Shown here: one piece after another, positions 49,741-58,384 of the stretch | Layout: each line of letters begins with the position of its first letter | Position numbering within the stretch: the first letter of the stretch is position 1 | Assembly (NCBI RefSeq): GCF_009729075.1 | Contig: NZ_VTGY01000013.1 | Location: forward strand, 619,953-683,952 | Direction of reading: 5' to 3' | Length of the DNA stretch: 64,000 bases | DNA from: Mycolicibacterium sp. CBMA 226 | Lineage (GTDB): Bacteria > Actinomycetota > Actinomycetes > Mycobacteriales > Mycobacteriaceae | Made by a program: the position numbers and the translations under genes | The notes under the pieces: model-generated | Seen by the model: only the letters and a program-made list of their open reading frames with translations | What the model was told of the DNA's origin: nothing | Database searches by the model: none

Positions 49741-50049
49741 GAAGCTGTGGATCCCTGGGCTGCCCTCGCCGATCGCACGAGACGGACGATCTTCAAGCGG
49801 CTGGCGGACGGACCCCGCGCGGTCGGCGAGCTGGCTGACGGGTTGCCAGTCAGCCGGCCCGCGGTGTCCCAGCACCTCAAGGTGTTGCGCCGCGCCGGTC
49901 TCGTGACCGATCGGCAGGTCGGCACCCGACGGCTCTACCAAGTCGACCCGCACGGCGTCGAGGCGTTGCGCGCCGAGTTGGACGTGTTCTGGGACCAGGC
50001 ATTGACGACGTTCAAACAGCTCGCCGAAGAGGAAGGGAAGCGTTCATGA
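49729..50049 (+). CDS. ArsR family transcriptional regulator
   Basis: 106 residues from GTG; winged helix with PRAVGELADGLPVSRPAVSQHLKVLRRAGL. No arsenic-type ELCVCDL cysteine motif, so it belongs to the metal-independent ArsR subgroup usually paired with an SRPBCC gene. Its TGA overlaps the next ATG (ATGA). No ribosome site is evident upstream; the start may be leaderless or lie at a later GTG (49747). Confidence 0.88.
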   Translation: MNTYEAVDPWAALADRTRRTIFKRLADGPRAVGELADGLPVSRPAVSQHLKVLRRAGLVTDRQVGTRRLYQVDPHGVEALRAELDVFWDQALTTFKQLAEEEGKRS

Positions 50050-50525
50050 CGACCGAGGTGGCACCGATCCGAAAGAGCGTCGTGGTCGACGCGCCGATCG
50101 ACAAGGCTTTCGCGTTGTTCGTCGGCCGCTTCGACGCCATCAAGCCCCGCGACCACAACCTGCTGCCGGTCCCCATAGCGGAGACGGTCTTCGAAAGCCA
50201 TGTGGGTGGCCACATCTACGACGTCGGGACGGACGGCAGCACGTGCCGCTGGGCGCGGGTGCTGGCCTACGAGCCGCCGAGCCGGGTGGTCTTCTCCTGG
50301 GATATCGGGCCGACGTGGCAGGTCGAATCCGACCCGGACAAGTCCAGCGAAGTCGAGGTTCGCTTCATCGCCGAATCAGACGGACGGACGCGCGTCGAGC
50401 TGGAACACCGGCACCTGGAACGCCACGGCGCCGGCTGGCGATCGGTGGCCGACGGCGTCGACGGCGAGGCCGGCTGGCCGCTGTACCTGAATCGGTACCG
50501 CGACATCGTCACCGAGAAGGCGTGA
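50046..50525 (+). CDS. SRPBCC (AHSA1-like) family protein
   Basis: 159-residue START-like fold protein; SVVVDAPIDKAFALFV at the N terminus and the C-terminal helix GWPLYLNRYRDIV. Overlaps ArsR gene upstream and TIGR03083 gene downstream (GTGA). ArsR-SRPBCC pairs are common; the SRPBCC protein likely binds a small hydrophobic ligand. Function unproven. Confidence 0.85.
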   Translation: MTTEVAPIRKSVVVDAPIDKAFALFVGRFDAIKPRDHNLLPVPIAETVFESHVGGHIYDVGTDGSTCRWARVLAYEPPSRVVFSWDIGPTWQVESDPDKSSEVEVRFIAESDGRTRVELEHRHLERHGAGWRSVADGVDGEAGWPLYLNRYRDIVTEKA

Positions 50526-51154
50526 CGGTGCCCGCGCAGCATTCGATGATGGACCTCGCGTATGACGAGCGTCGCGATCTCGCCGCGTATCTGCGGACGC
50601 TGTCCGACGCCGACTGGCGGGCTCCTACCTTGTGCACCGAGTGGTCGGTCAAAGACGTTGTCTCACATGTCGTCAGCTACGAGGAGCTCAGCGGGCTGGG
50701 CCTGCTGCAACGCTTCGTCCGGGGCGGGATCGTGCGCGCCAATGAGGTGGGTGTGCGGGATTTCGCGGCCTATACCCCCGCGCGGTTGATGGACTTCCTC
50801 GAGGCCCACCTGCGTCCGCAGGGACTGACGTCGGGGTTCGGCGGGATGATCGGCCTGGTGGACGGGACGGTCCATCACCAGGACATCCGCCGGGCACTCG
50901 GCCATCCGCGCACCATCCCGGCAGAACGCATAGAATGCATCCTGCCGGCAATCCCGGGCAATCCGAGACTCGGCGCTGGCCGGCGGATCCGGGGGCTGCA
51001 CCTGCGGGCCACCGATGTCGCCTGGGAACATGGAGACGGTCCCGAGGTGAGCGGCACCGGCGAGGCATTGCTGATGGCGATGACGGGACGCCCGTGCGTC
51101 ATCGACGAACTCAGCGGACCGGGCGTGCCGACCCTTGCGGCGAGGCTGGGCTAA
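50522..51154 (+). CDS. Maleylpyruvate isomerase-like (TIGR03083/MDMPI N-terminal) family protein
   Basis: 210 residues from GTG overlapping the SRPBCC stop. Resembles actinobacterial mycothiol-dependent metal-binding proteins: DADWRAPTLCTEWSVKDVVSHV (His ligand), then LVDGTVHHQDIRRALG (HHQDIR ligands) and RATDVAWEHG. Third gene of the ArsR operon. Probable mycothiol-linked enzyme; substrate unknown. Confidence 0.85.
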   Translation: MTVPAQHSMMDLAYDERRDLAAYLRTLSDADWRAPTLCTEWSVKDVVSHVVSYEELSGLGLLQRFVRGGIVRANEVGVRDFAAYTPARLMDFLEAHLRPQGLTSGFGGMIGLVDGTVHHQDIRRALGHPRTIPAERIECILPAIPGNPRLGAGRRIRGLHLRATDVAWEHGDGPEVSGTGEALLMAMTGRPCVIDELSGPGVPTLAARLG

Positions 51155-52362
51155 GCGTGACCGCCATGACCACCGTGGCCTTCATGACCGCTGTGGCCGC
51201 CGTGGACTTCATGGCCGCCGGCGTGCTCCGTATCCGGTGACCCGCCCATCATGCGCAGCATCGGGATGCCGCCGGTGCGCACGAATCGGATCACCAGGAC
51301 CGCGGCCAGCAGCACGAAGACGATGTTGAGCCAGGTGGTGTAGTTCCACGAGATGCCGCTCTCCATCACCATGGCATTGCGCTCGGTGGGGGTGAAACCT
51401 GTTGCGCCGAAAAGCAATTCGACGAGGTAGCCCGCCGCGACCATCGAGATGTAGAACGTGGCGAGCAGCGTCAGCATCATCCGGATGCCGTAGTACTTCC
51501 GGTAGATGTTGAGGATCGGCAGGATCAACAGGTCGGCGAAGATGAACGCGACCACGCCACCGAAGCTGATTCCGCCGTTCCACAGCACCGCCGCCAGCGG
51601 CACGTTGCCGATGGAGCAGACGAACGACACGATGGCCACGACCGGTCCGACGATCGGTCCCCAGATCGCCGCCCAGGTGGGGTCGTCGGCGAGGAAGAAG
51701 TTCTCCCAGAACGTGTTCGGCACCCACGCCGCGATGGCACCGGCGATGAGCAGGCCGACGATCAGGTCACGCAGGATCGCCGCCCACTCCATGACGAACA
51801 CGTGTGAGACGGACGTGAAGCCGGGTCCCGAGAACAGACGCTTGGCGAACGAGCCCTCGCCCTGCACCGACATGTCCATGGCCGCATGGCCTTCCATAGA
51901 GCCGGCCAGGCCGCGGTCCGCCTGCACGCGGGCTTCGTCGATGAGGCGGCTGCGGACGAACAACCGGAAGAGCACCGCAAGGACGACGATCATGATGGGG
52001 CCGCCGACGAATTCCGCGGCGGTGAACTGCCAACCCATCAGCAGGGCCAGGATGATGCCGAGTTCGACGACGAGGTTGGTGGACCCGATCTCGAATGCCA
52101 TCGCGGCGGTGAAGTTGGCGCCCTTGCGAAACAGCGAGCGGGCCAGCGCCACCGCCGCGTACGAACACGACGACGATGCCGCGCCGAGGCCCGCGGCCAC
52201 CGCGAGGGTTTTCGGCTTGTCGTCGCCGAGGAGGCGGATGATCGTCGATTTTCGGACGACGGCCTGCACCACCGCCGACAGCGCGAAACCGAGGATCAGC
52301 GCCCAGAGAATCTCCCACGTCATCGAACCGGCCAGGGCCAGCGCATGACCTATTGCGCTCAT
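51151..52362 (-). CDS. Permease (DUF318/ArsP family) with histidine-rich C terminus
   Basis: 403 residues from ATG (a GTG four codons upstream is possible). About eight transmembrane helices in two repeats; the conserved cysteine-bearing motifs GAASSSCSYAAVAL and VSFVCSIGNVPLAAVLW are typical of ArsP/DUF318 organoarsenical or metal-compound permeases. The last about 25 residues are a histidine-glycine tail (roughly nine His), pointing to metal binding. Convergent overlap of four bases with the TIGR03083 gene (stop codons share CTAA). Confidence 0.9.
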   Translation of the reverse strand: MSAIGHALALAGSMTWEILWALILGFALSAVVQAVVRKSTIIRLLGDDKPKTLAVAAGLGAASSSCSYAAVALARSLFRKGANFTAAMAFEIGSTNLVVELGIILALLMGWQFTAAEFVGGPIMIVVLAVLFRLFVRSRLIDEARVQADRGLAGSMEGHAAMDMSVQGEGSFAKRLFSGPGFTSVSHVFVMEWAAILRDLIVGLLIAGAIAAWVPNTFWENFFLADDPTWAAIWGPIVGPVVAIVSFVCSIGNVPLAAVLWNGGISFGGVVAFIFADLLILPILNIYRKYYGIRMMLTLLATFYISMVAAGYLVELLFGATGFTPTERNAMVMESGISWNYTTWLNIVFVLLAAVLVIRFVRTGGIPMLRMMGGSPDTEHAGGHEVHGGHSGHEGHGGHGGHA

Positions 52363-52448
52363 TGCGGAGTCCACCCAGGTGACGTTAACCCTTCAGTGCG
52401 ACCAGGTCCTCTGTCATCGGCACCTTTGATCCGGAGCTGTCACAAAGC

Positions 52449-52531
52449 GTGACGTAGTCAAAAAACCGGACATTGTCAGCCGATGCTGACAACCCCAGAC
52501 CGCGCATGTCACCAGCAGAGGCGACACGCCG
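52449..52531 (+). repeat. Intergenic hairpin element, copy B
   Basis: Second copy of the element at 42600-42681, same orientation, in the gap between the hydrolase and permease genes. Hairpin TGTCAGC/GCTGACA around loop CGAT (52474-52491). It keeps AAACCGGACA, CCAGACCG and GCGACACGCCG. A GTCAC-N5-GTGAC inverted repeat lies at its left edge (52439-52453). Confidence 0.8.
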
Positions 52532-52547
52532 GGCCGGCCGACACCGA

Positions 52548-53465
52548 TCAGGCCGGGCTACCGATGAACTCCACGCCCGCGGTGATCGCCGGGCGGTGCC
52601 GCAGCATGCGGTAGTGCGCCAGCTTCCCGAGCCCTTTGGTGGTGAACAGCTCGGAGCCGGGCCACGAGGCGGCGAGCTTCTCGCTCGACGAATAGGGGCT
52701 GTCGGGGTCATCGGGGTCGTGGATGAGCAGCAGCGGCGGGTGGCCCGCCCGGGCGGCCAGATTGACCATGTTGGTGTCTTCGAGCGACATGCCGATCCGG
52801 CGCACCAGACGCCGCTGCAGGCCGGCGCGGATCCGCGGGCCGAAGTTGTGGCGCGCGGCGAACAGGTCCAGGTACATCGGGTAGTCGCCCATCGGTGCCA
52901 GCAGCACCAACCGACCGACCTTCGCCCCGTTGACCGCGGCGGCCATCGTGGTCGCGTTCGCGCCGAGTGAGTGAGCGACGACCGCGTGCGCCGGACCGTG
53001 CTCGCGGATGACGGCTGCGACGGCGTCGGCGCATTCGATGGCGGTGGTGCGTCCCGGCGCGAGCGCGCCCGGATCGGACTCGTTGTGGCTCGGCAGGTCG
53101 AAGGCGATGACCCGGTAGCCGGCCGCAACGAGCGGTTTGATGAACATGCCGAGGTGCGGGCGGCGGCCGCCCCAGCCGTGCACGAGGTACACCGGCGGCC
53201 CGTCACCCCAGGATTCTCCGGCGATGCGGTGGCCGTCCCAATGCGCTTCCAGCGGAGTCCCCGCCCCGATGCCGGGCGGCATGCGCAGGCTCTGCTCGAT
53301 GATCGGCGGGGTACACCACAGCTCGGTAGCCCACCGGGATCCGATGGGCGGCGCGAACCGCTCGAGCAGGGCGAACTGCTTGCGAATCTTGGGATCGACC
53401 GGTGGTTGCACACCGGAGCCCTCGACGTCAAGCACGACGTCACGGTCCGAAGACGACTCGACCAT
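52548..53465 (-). CDS. Alpha/beta hydrolase
   Basis: 305 residues from ATG (MVESSSDRDV). HGWGG oxyanion loop (YLVHGWGGRR), nucleophile elbow VVAHSLGANA, acid in LLLIHDPDDPDSPY and histidine in LGKLAHYRML region. No signal peptide. Serine esterase/lipase-like; substrate unknown. Lies downstream of a gap and upstream of copy B of the hairpin element. Confidence 0.85.
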   Translation of the reverse strand: MVESSSDRDVVLDVEGSGVQPPVDPKIRKQFALLERFAPPIGSRWATELWCTPPIIEQSLRMPPGIGAGTPLEAHWDGHRIAGESWGDGPPVYLVHGWGGRRPHLGMFIKPLVAAGYRVIAFDLPSHNESDPGALAPGRTTAIECADAVAAVIREHGPAHAVVAHSLGANATTMAAAVNGAKVGRLVLLAPMGDYPMYLDLFAARHNFGPRIRAGLQRRLVRRIGMSLEDTNMVNLAARAGHPPLLLIHDPDDPDSPYSSSEKLAASWPGSELFTTKGLGKLAHYRMLRHRPAITAGVEFIGSPA

Positions 53466-53533
53466 GTGTCGAATCCTAACGACCGTCTTCGATCGGGCCG
53501 CCGACGAGCCATGGCGGAGCCCCATGAAGCACG

Positions 53534-53559
53534 TCAGGCCCCCTCGAAAGGGGGCCTGA
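53534..53559 (-). terminator. Terminator of tRNA-Tyr
   Basis: 11-bp perfect stem (53534-53544 / 53549-53559), GC-rich with a CGAA tetraloop, beginning 7 bases after the tRNA 3' end. Confidence 0.75.
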
Positions 53560-53565
53560 TCAGTG

Positions 53566-53648
53566 TGGCAGGTACAGGATTCGAACCTGTGTAGGCTTCC
53601 GCCGACGGATTTACAGTCCGCTCCCATTGGCCGCTCGGGCAACCTGCC
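53566..53648 (-). tRNA. tRNA-Tyr (GTA)
   Basis: 83-nt class II tRNA with a long variable arm; acceptor GGCAGGT/ACCTGCC, anticodon GTA at 53612-53614, TPsiC GGTTCGAATCC, discriminator A. CCA not encoded. Confidence 0.95.
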
Positions 53649-53763
53649 GGGTTTGTCGCTCTCCGGGGGTACCGGGTTTGGCGCGAGTAGCAGAGTACAA
53701 CGAAGATGTACCGAACACGAAAACGGGACCCCGACCTGGGGCGCAGATACGGAGGGCAATCCA

Positions 53764-54255
53764 ATGGCGGATTCATCGTTCGACATCGTCAGTAAGGTCG
53801 ATCGACAGGAGGTCGACAACGCCCTGAACCAGGCCACCAAGGAGCTGTCCACCCGCTTCGACTTCCGTGGCACCGACACCACCATCGCCTGGAAGGGCGA
53901 CGAGGTCATCGAACTGGTCAGCTCGACCGAGGAGCGCGTCAAGGCCGCTGTCGACGTGTTCAAGGAGAAGCTGGTCCGCCGCGACATCTCGATGAAGGCA
54001 TTCGACGCCGGCGACCCGCAGCCGAGCGGCAAGACCTACCGGGTGTCGGGCACCCTGCAGCAGGGCATCAGCAGCGAGCAGGCCAAGAAGATCACCAAGA
54101 TCATCCGCGACGAGGGCCCCAAGGGCGTCAAGGCGCAGATTCAGGGCGACGAGATCCGGGTGTCCAGCAAGAAGCGCGACGACCTGCAGGCCGTCATCGC
54201 CCTGCTCAAGGGCGCCGACCTGGACGTGGCATTGCAGTTCGTCAACTATCGCTGA
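53764..54255 (+). CDS. YajQ family nucleotide-binding protein
   Basis: 163 residues, the same length as Rv0566c. [21 protein letters not shown] and the [18 protein letters not shown] motif are characteristic. YajQ proteins bind c-di-GMP or nucleotides in some bacteria. ATG follows an ACGGAGGGCAATCCA ribosome site. Confidence 0.95.
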   Translation: MADSSFDIVSKVDRQEVDNALNQATKELSTRFDFRGTDTTIAWKGDEVIELVSSTEERVKAAVDVFKEKLVRRDISMKAFDAGDPQPSGKTYRVSGTLQQGISSEQAKKITKIIRDEGPKGVKAQIQGDEIRVSSKKRDDLQAVIALLKGADLDVALQFVNYR

Positions 54256-54258
54256 CGC

Positions 54259-54786
54259 TCAGCTGTCGCTGTTCAGTTCTTTGGTCAGGTTGGTCCCGTT
54301 ATTCTTGCTGTCGCCGTAATGGTTGGTCACATTGCGACATTCGCCGTAGATCTTGAACCGGAGCCGAGTTTCGCCCTGGTAGTACTCGATGTTGACCGCT
54401 ACGCCGTCCCGGTTGATGGTGCCGCCATACATGTGTTGGGAGGGCAGCTTGTCTGACCATCCCGACGCCATCATGGCCGCCTTGACCTGCTCGGCATAGT
54501 CGTGGCCGCTGACTCCCGGCGGTAGCGACGCACTCATCTCGATGTAGCCCTTGTTGAGCGGGGCTCCCATGTCGTTGCAGAACTCCAGATAGCCGCCGCC
54601 TTGAACATCTTGCAGCCCAGCCGCTTTCCGTAGTTGCCGGCCGGCGTTGATGACTTGGGCCATGGACTCTTCATCGGTCATGGGGTGAGCCGGACGATCG
54701 TCATGGGGAAGCAATCCACATCCTCCTAACATCACGGCACATACGACAGCCGCTGCACCGACGCGATATCGACTACTTGTAATCAT
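54259..54786 (-). CDS. Lipoprotein of unknown function (overlaps the DUF1023 gene)
   Basis: 175 residues with a type II signal peptide: hydrophobic AAAVVCAVMLGGC, lipobox LGGC with lipidated Cys23. Mature part has two further cysteines (FCND and GECRN) that may form a disulfide. Its ATG lies inside the end of the WXG-like hydrolase gene (14-base overlap), so the two are made together. No domain recognised. Confidence 0.8.
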   Translation of the reverse strand: MITSSRYRVGAAAVVCAVMLGGCGLLPHDDRPAHPMTDEESMAQVINAGRQLRKAAGLQDVQGGGYLEFCNDMGAPLNKGYIEMSASLPPGVSGHDYAEQVKAAMMASGWSDKLPSQHMYGGTINRDGVAVNIEYYQGETRLRFKIYGECRNVTNHYGDSKNNGTNLTKELNSDS

Positions 54787-56626
54787 GGTCGTTCTTCACC
54801 GTCTCACCTGGGCGATTGGATTCGGGATCCGAATATTCCGGGGTCCCGGGAATGGGTATGTCGACGTGCGGCACCGGGACCTCGATACCGAACGGCAGAT
54901 CGACATGGTCGGGCGTCGAGAAGGTCGGCTGATGCCGCTCCGCGGCCAGTAGTCCGTCGGCCGCAAGGCGTTCACTGTGCCCGCTGGCGATGTCGGTCAT
55001 CGCCCGCAACGACTCACTGCCCATGTCGTAGTACTTCGAGTGGTCGTGGAAACTCCAGCCGGTTTCGCCCGCCACCTCGGCCCGGAACCGGGTGGCGCCG
55101 AATCCCTCTGCCGATGGATCGGTCCCGAGACCGGCGACCGGCCCCAGCGGATTACCGAGCTCGGTGTTCAGCCATTGCGCCGCCCCCGGACCGCCCATAC
55201 CCAGCCGGGCGACGGGATCGGTCGATGCCGCCCCGACGTACACCTGGCCACCGCTGACGTGGAAGTCCGCGGCCCTGTGCGCCAAATCTGTTCCCGGACA
55301 ACCGATCAGCACAACATCATTGACTTTCATGCCGCTGCCCGCACACGCATCGGCAACCGTGGTGGACCCGTAGGAGTGGCCCATCACCGTGACGTGCGAC
55401 GTGCCGAGGTGCGTCGCGGCCAGCCCGTTGACGTCGGCGGCCAGTAGGTCGCCGCCCTGCCGGGCCAGGGTCGGGTTCGCGATCCGGGGATCGGTGAAGC
55501 TGTCAGGCGCGTCATAGCCCATCCACATCATCACCGCAGTCGTTCGACTCGGGTCCGCAAGCGCCGCCTGGTCGTACACGTGGATCGCATCGTCATGACC
55601 GTCGGCCAGCCAGCCGTCGTGGACGCTGCTGCCGGTGCCGGGCACGATCACCGTCGTGTTGTTGGCCGTGTCGGGGTTTCCGAGGCAGATGGCGGCCCGG
55701 CCCTGCCCACCGTCCGCCTCGGGTTGATAAGCCCAGAGCATGACCGGGCGTTCCTTGGTCGGGTCCAGGGTGGACCCGCGCTGGTGCGCCAACCCCTCGC
55801 TGGTCCGCCGCGCGTTGTAGAACCGTGTGGCGTCGGTTTGCGTCAGCCCGAACCGGCCGGGGTCCTTCAGGACGTCGTCCTCGGAGACATGGTTGCGGTT
55901 GGCGACGTCGCGGACCCGGTTCAGGTCGTCGTTCATCACCTGCTGGTTGACCTGGTCCCGGGCACTCGCCGGGACGCCGTTGAGATTGCCCAATTCGGGC
56001 GGATGCCGGGCGATCAGCTGCTGACGCTGCTCCGGTGTGAGCGCGGTCCACCATTTGTCGACGTCCTCGGGATTGGTTCCCGGGGGCGGTATCTGGATCT
56101 CCTGCCCGCCGACGTTCACCGGCGCCGAGGGTTTCGGGCCCTGTACCGCCTGGTCGATAGCCGTGGCGGTGAGCGTGTCGGTGGTCTCGAAGGCCTTCAA
56201 CTGCTCCTGAATGGACGTGGTGAAGAACTCCGCCATTTTCTTGAGGGGCCCGGTGTCCCCGATCAGCCACTGCTGCGGGGTGACCACGCCGTCGTCACTC
56301 ACCGAAAACCCGAGTTTGATCGCAGTGTCGACGAATTCCAGCAGGGTGCTGCGCAGCGAGGTCAGCTGATTTCCGCCGTCGGTCAGCGCCTTGGCCAGCT
56401 TGTCCAGCCTGGCGCGGTAGGCCTCCTGCTCGTCGATCAGCTTCTGCGCCTTGGCGATTGCGGCGTCGCTCGCCTGCCCCTGCCAATTCGCTTTCAAGCC
56501 GGCCAGCTGGCCGCGCTCGACGCCGATCACGATCTCCAACGCGGCCGACGTGGTCCGCACGTCATCGGCGGCATCGAGCAGCGCCCCCGGCTTTGCCGCG
56601 CGCACGCGCGACACCGTCACCGTCAC
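54773..56626 (-). CDS. WXG-like/DUF1023 alpha/beta hydrolase
   Basis: 617 residues from GTG at 56626 (nearby GTGs at 56620 and 56614 are possible). The N-terminal about 100 residues form a helical hairpin with a WxG turn (LKANWQGQAS), as in type VII secretion substrates. A linker follows, and the C-terminal half is a DUF1023 serine hydrolase with nucleophile elbow VMGHSYGSTT and GCPGTDLAH. The C terminus ends in a PVP/PDV-rich tail. Downstream and overlapping is a lipoprotein gene. Likely exported esterase; could be an ESX-type effector with the lipoprotein as partner. Confidence 0.8.
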   Translation of the reverse strand: MTVTVSRVRAAKPGALLDAADDVRTTSAALEIVIGVERGQLAGLKANWQGQASDAAIAKAQKLIDEQEAYRARLDKLAKALTDGGNQLTSLRSTLLEFVDTAIKLGFSVSDDGVVTPQQWLIGDTGPLKKMAEFFTTSIQEQLKAFETTDTLTATAIDQAVQGPKPSAPVNVGGQEIQIPPPGTNPEDVDKWWTALTPEQRQQLIARHPPELGNLNGVPASARDQVNQQVMNDDLNRVRDVANRNHVSEDDVLKDPGRFGLTQTDATRFYNARRTSEGLAHQRGSTLDPTKERPVMLWAYQPEADGGQGRAAICLGNPDTANNTTVIVPGTGSSVHDGWLADGHDDAIHVYDQAALADPSRTTAVMMWMGYDAPDSFTDPRIANPTLARQGGDLLAADVNGLAATHLGTSHVTVMGHSYGSTTVADACAGSGMKVNDVVLIGCPGTDLAHRAADFHVSGGQVYVGAASTDPVARLGMGGPGAAQWLNTELGNPLGPVAGLGTDPSAEGFGATRFRAEVAGETGWSFHDHSKYYDMGSESLRAMTDIASGHSERLAADGLLAAERHQPTFSTPDHVDLPFGIEVPVPHVDIPIPGTPEYSDPESNRPGETVKNDHDYK

Positions 56627-56741
56627 TACTGCCGCACCCCCTCGGCGATCGCTCCTCCGATCGTCGCACAGCGTGCGGGTACCACCAGACACAACATCCA
56701 ATTCGCACCATCGACCGGACACGCCGACATAACCTGTCGCC

Positions 56742-57767
56742 ATGGCATCAGCGCAGCGCGTACCGACCGTCGTCGTCCTCGGTGGCGGGTCGTGGGGCAC
56801 CACGGTGGCCTCGATCTGCGCGCGGCGCGGCCCGACGCTGCAGTGGGTACGGTCCGCGGAGACCGCGGCCGATATCAACGAAAAGCATTGCAACAGCCGC
56901 TATCTGGGTGACGCGGTGGCACTCCCCGAATCACTGCGGGCGACCACCGATTTCTCCGAGGCGGCCAACTGCGCAGACGTCATCGTGATGGGCGTCCCGT
57001 CGCACGGTTTCCGCAACGTGCTGGGCGAACTGGCCAAGGAACTGCGGCCGTGGGTTCCGGTGGTGTCTCTGGTGAAAGGCCTCGAGCAGGGCACCAACAT
57101 GCGGATGAGCCAGATCGTCGACGAGGTGCTGCCCGGGCATCCGGCCGGGATTCTGGCCGGCCCCAACATCGCCCGCGAGGTCGCCGAGGGGTACGCCGCC
57201 GCGGCGGTGCTGGCCATGCCGGACCAGCATCTCGCCGCGAACCTCGCCGGCCTGTTCCGCACCCGCCGGTTCCGCACCTACACCACCGACGACGTGATCG
57301 GGGTCGAGATGGCCGGGGCGCTCAAGAACGTCTACGCGATCTCCGTCGGCATGGGGTACTCACTGGGTATCGGCGAGAACACGCGAGCGATGGTGATGGC
57401 ACGCGCAGTGGCCGAGATGTCGAAGCTCGGTGTGGCGATGGGTGGCAACCGGGACACGTTCGCCGGCCTGGCCGGCATGGGCGACCTGATCGTGACGTGT
57501 ACCAGCCAGCGCAGCCGCAACCGGCACGTCGGCGAGCAATTGGGCCAGGGCAAGCCCATCGACGAGATCATCGCCTCGATGAACCAGGTCGCCGAGGGCG
57601 TCAAGGCCGCCAGCGTGATCATGGAGTTCGCCGAGACGCACGGGCTCAGTATGCCGATCGCCCGCGAAGTGGACCGCGTCATCAACCACGGGTGCACCGT
57701 GGAAGACGCCTACGCCGGCCTCATGCTCGAAAAGCCCGGGCACGAAGTACACGGCGCGGGGTTCTGA
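56742..57767 (+). CDS. gpsA: NAD(P)H-dependent glycerol-3-phosphate dehydrogenase
   Basis: Makes sn-glycerol-3-phosphate for phospholipids. 341 residues, same as M. tuberculosis GpdA1 (Rv0564c). Rossmann motif GGGSWGTTVA (14-23), SLVKGLE and the catalytic lysine region ALKNVYAI, then NRDTFAGLAGMGDLIVTCTS. Divergent from the DUF1023 gene with 115 bases between. Confidence 0.96.
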   Translation: MASAQRVPTVVVLGGGSWGTTVASICARRGPTLQWVRSAETAADINEKHCNSRYLGDAVALPESLRATTDFSEAANCADVIVMGVPSHGFRNVLGELAKELRPWVPVVSLVKGLEQGTNMRMSQIVDEVLPGHPAGILAGPNIAREVAEGYAAAAVLAMPDQHLAANLAGLFRTRRFRTYTTDDVIGVEMAGALKNVYAISVGMGYSLGIGENTRAMVMARAVAEMSKLGVAMGGNRDTFAGLAGMGDLIVTCTSQRSRNRHVGEQLGQGKPIDEIIASMNQVAEGVKAASVIMEFAETHGLSMPIAREVDRVINHGCTVEDAYAGLMLEKPGHEVHGAGF

Positions 57768-57777
57768 CCTTCGCGGG

Positions 57778-58335
57778 TCAGTTGAAATAGGGGTTGCGGT
57801 CTTTGGGCCGGTCCAGCAACGGATTCGACTCGTTGACTATGAAGCTGCCGGACGGGCTGACCACGAAACCGGACTGGTCGAAGCTGTTGACGCAGGCCGT
57901 CATGGTGCCGTCCGTGCCGCAGGTGACGTTGCGGTAGGTGATCCGCGAACCGGCCGGCAGGGTCTGCACCGCCCCGGGCATCTCGCCGACGTACTTCGGC
58001 CCGTTCAAGGTGTTGAACGCCGGCGCGCCGACCTGTTGACCGACGACGACGTTGGAGCCATCCGGGGCGCCCGGCATCGGACCGCTACAGCCGTACTCGC
58101 CTTCGTTGCGCCGCATGATGCACGTCAGGCCGCCGGGAGCCTCGAACATGTAGAACGTCCCGTCCTTACTGGCGTAGGTCGACGGGGTGACGGGCTTGAA
58201 TCCGTTGAGATTCGGTGCGGCGGGCCCGGGTGGCGGGGGCACCGGCTCGGGCGGCGGAGCGGCCGCGGCAACGCCCGGCACCAACGAGATCGCCCAAACG
58301 GCCGCGACCCCACCGATCAGGAATCTGCTCAACAT
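57778..58335 (-). CDS. Exported protein of unknown function
   Basis: 185 residues from ATG (MLSRFLIGGV). Signal peptide with cleavage near ASLVPGVAAAA, then a proline-rich linker and a cysteine-containing domain (CIMRRNEGEYGCSG; VTCGTDGTMTACVN). Four cysteines suggest two disulfides. Ten bases after gpsA in convergent orientation. Family not recognised. Confidence 0.7.
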   Translation of the reverse strand: MLSRFLIGGVAAVWAISLVPGVAAAAPPPEPVPPPPGPAAPNLNGFKPVTPSTYASKDGTFYMFEAPGGLTCIMRRNEGEYGCSGPMPGAPDGSNVVVGQQVGAPAFNTLNGPKYVGEMPGAVQTLPAGSRITYRNVTCGTDGTMTACVNSFDQSGFVVSPSGSFIVNESNPLLDRPKDRNPYFN

Positions 58336-58384
58336 CCGCCCAGAGTAGAACCCGGTGGCCGCACCGCGCAGCGGCAGCCGCAAA

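Noticed and set aside
56710..56735. Third copy of the hairpin element (CCGGACACGCCG)
   Set aside because: Only a short match; the hairpin and CCAGACCG parts are missing.
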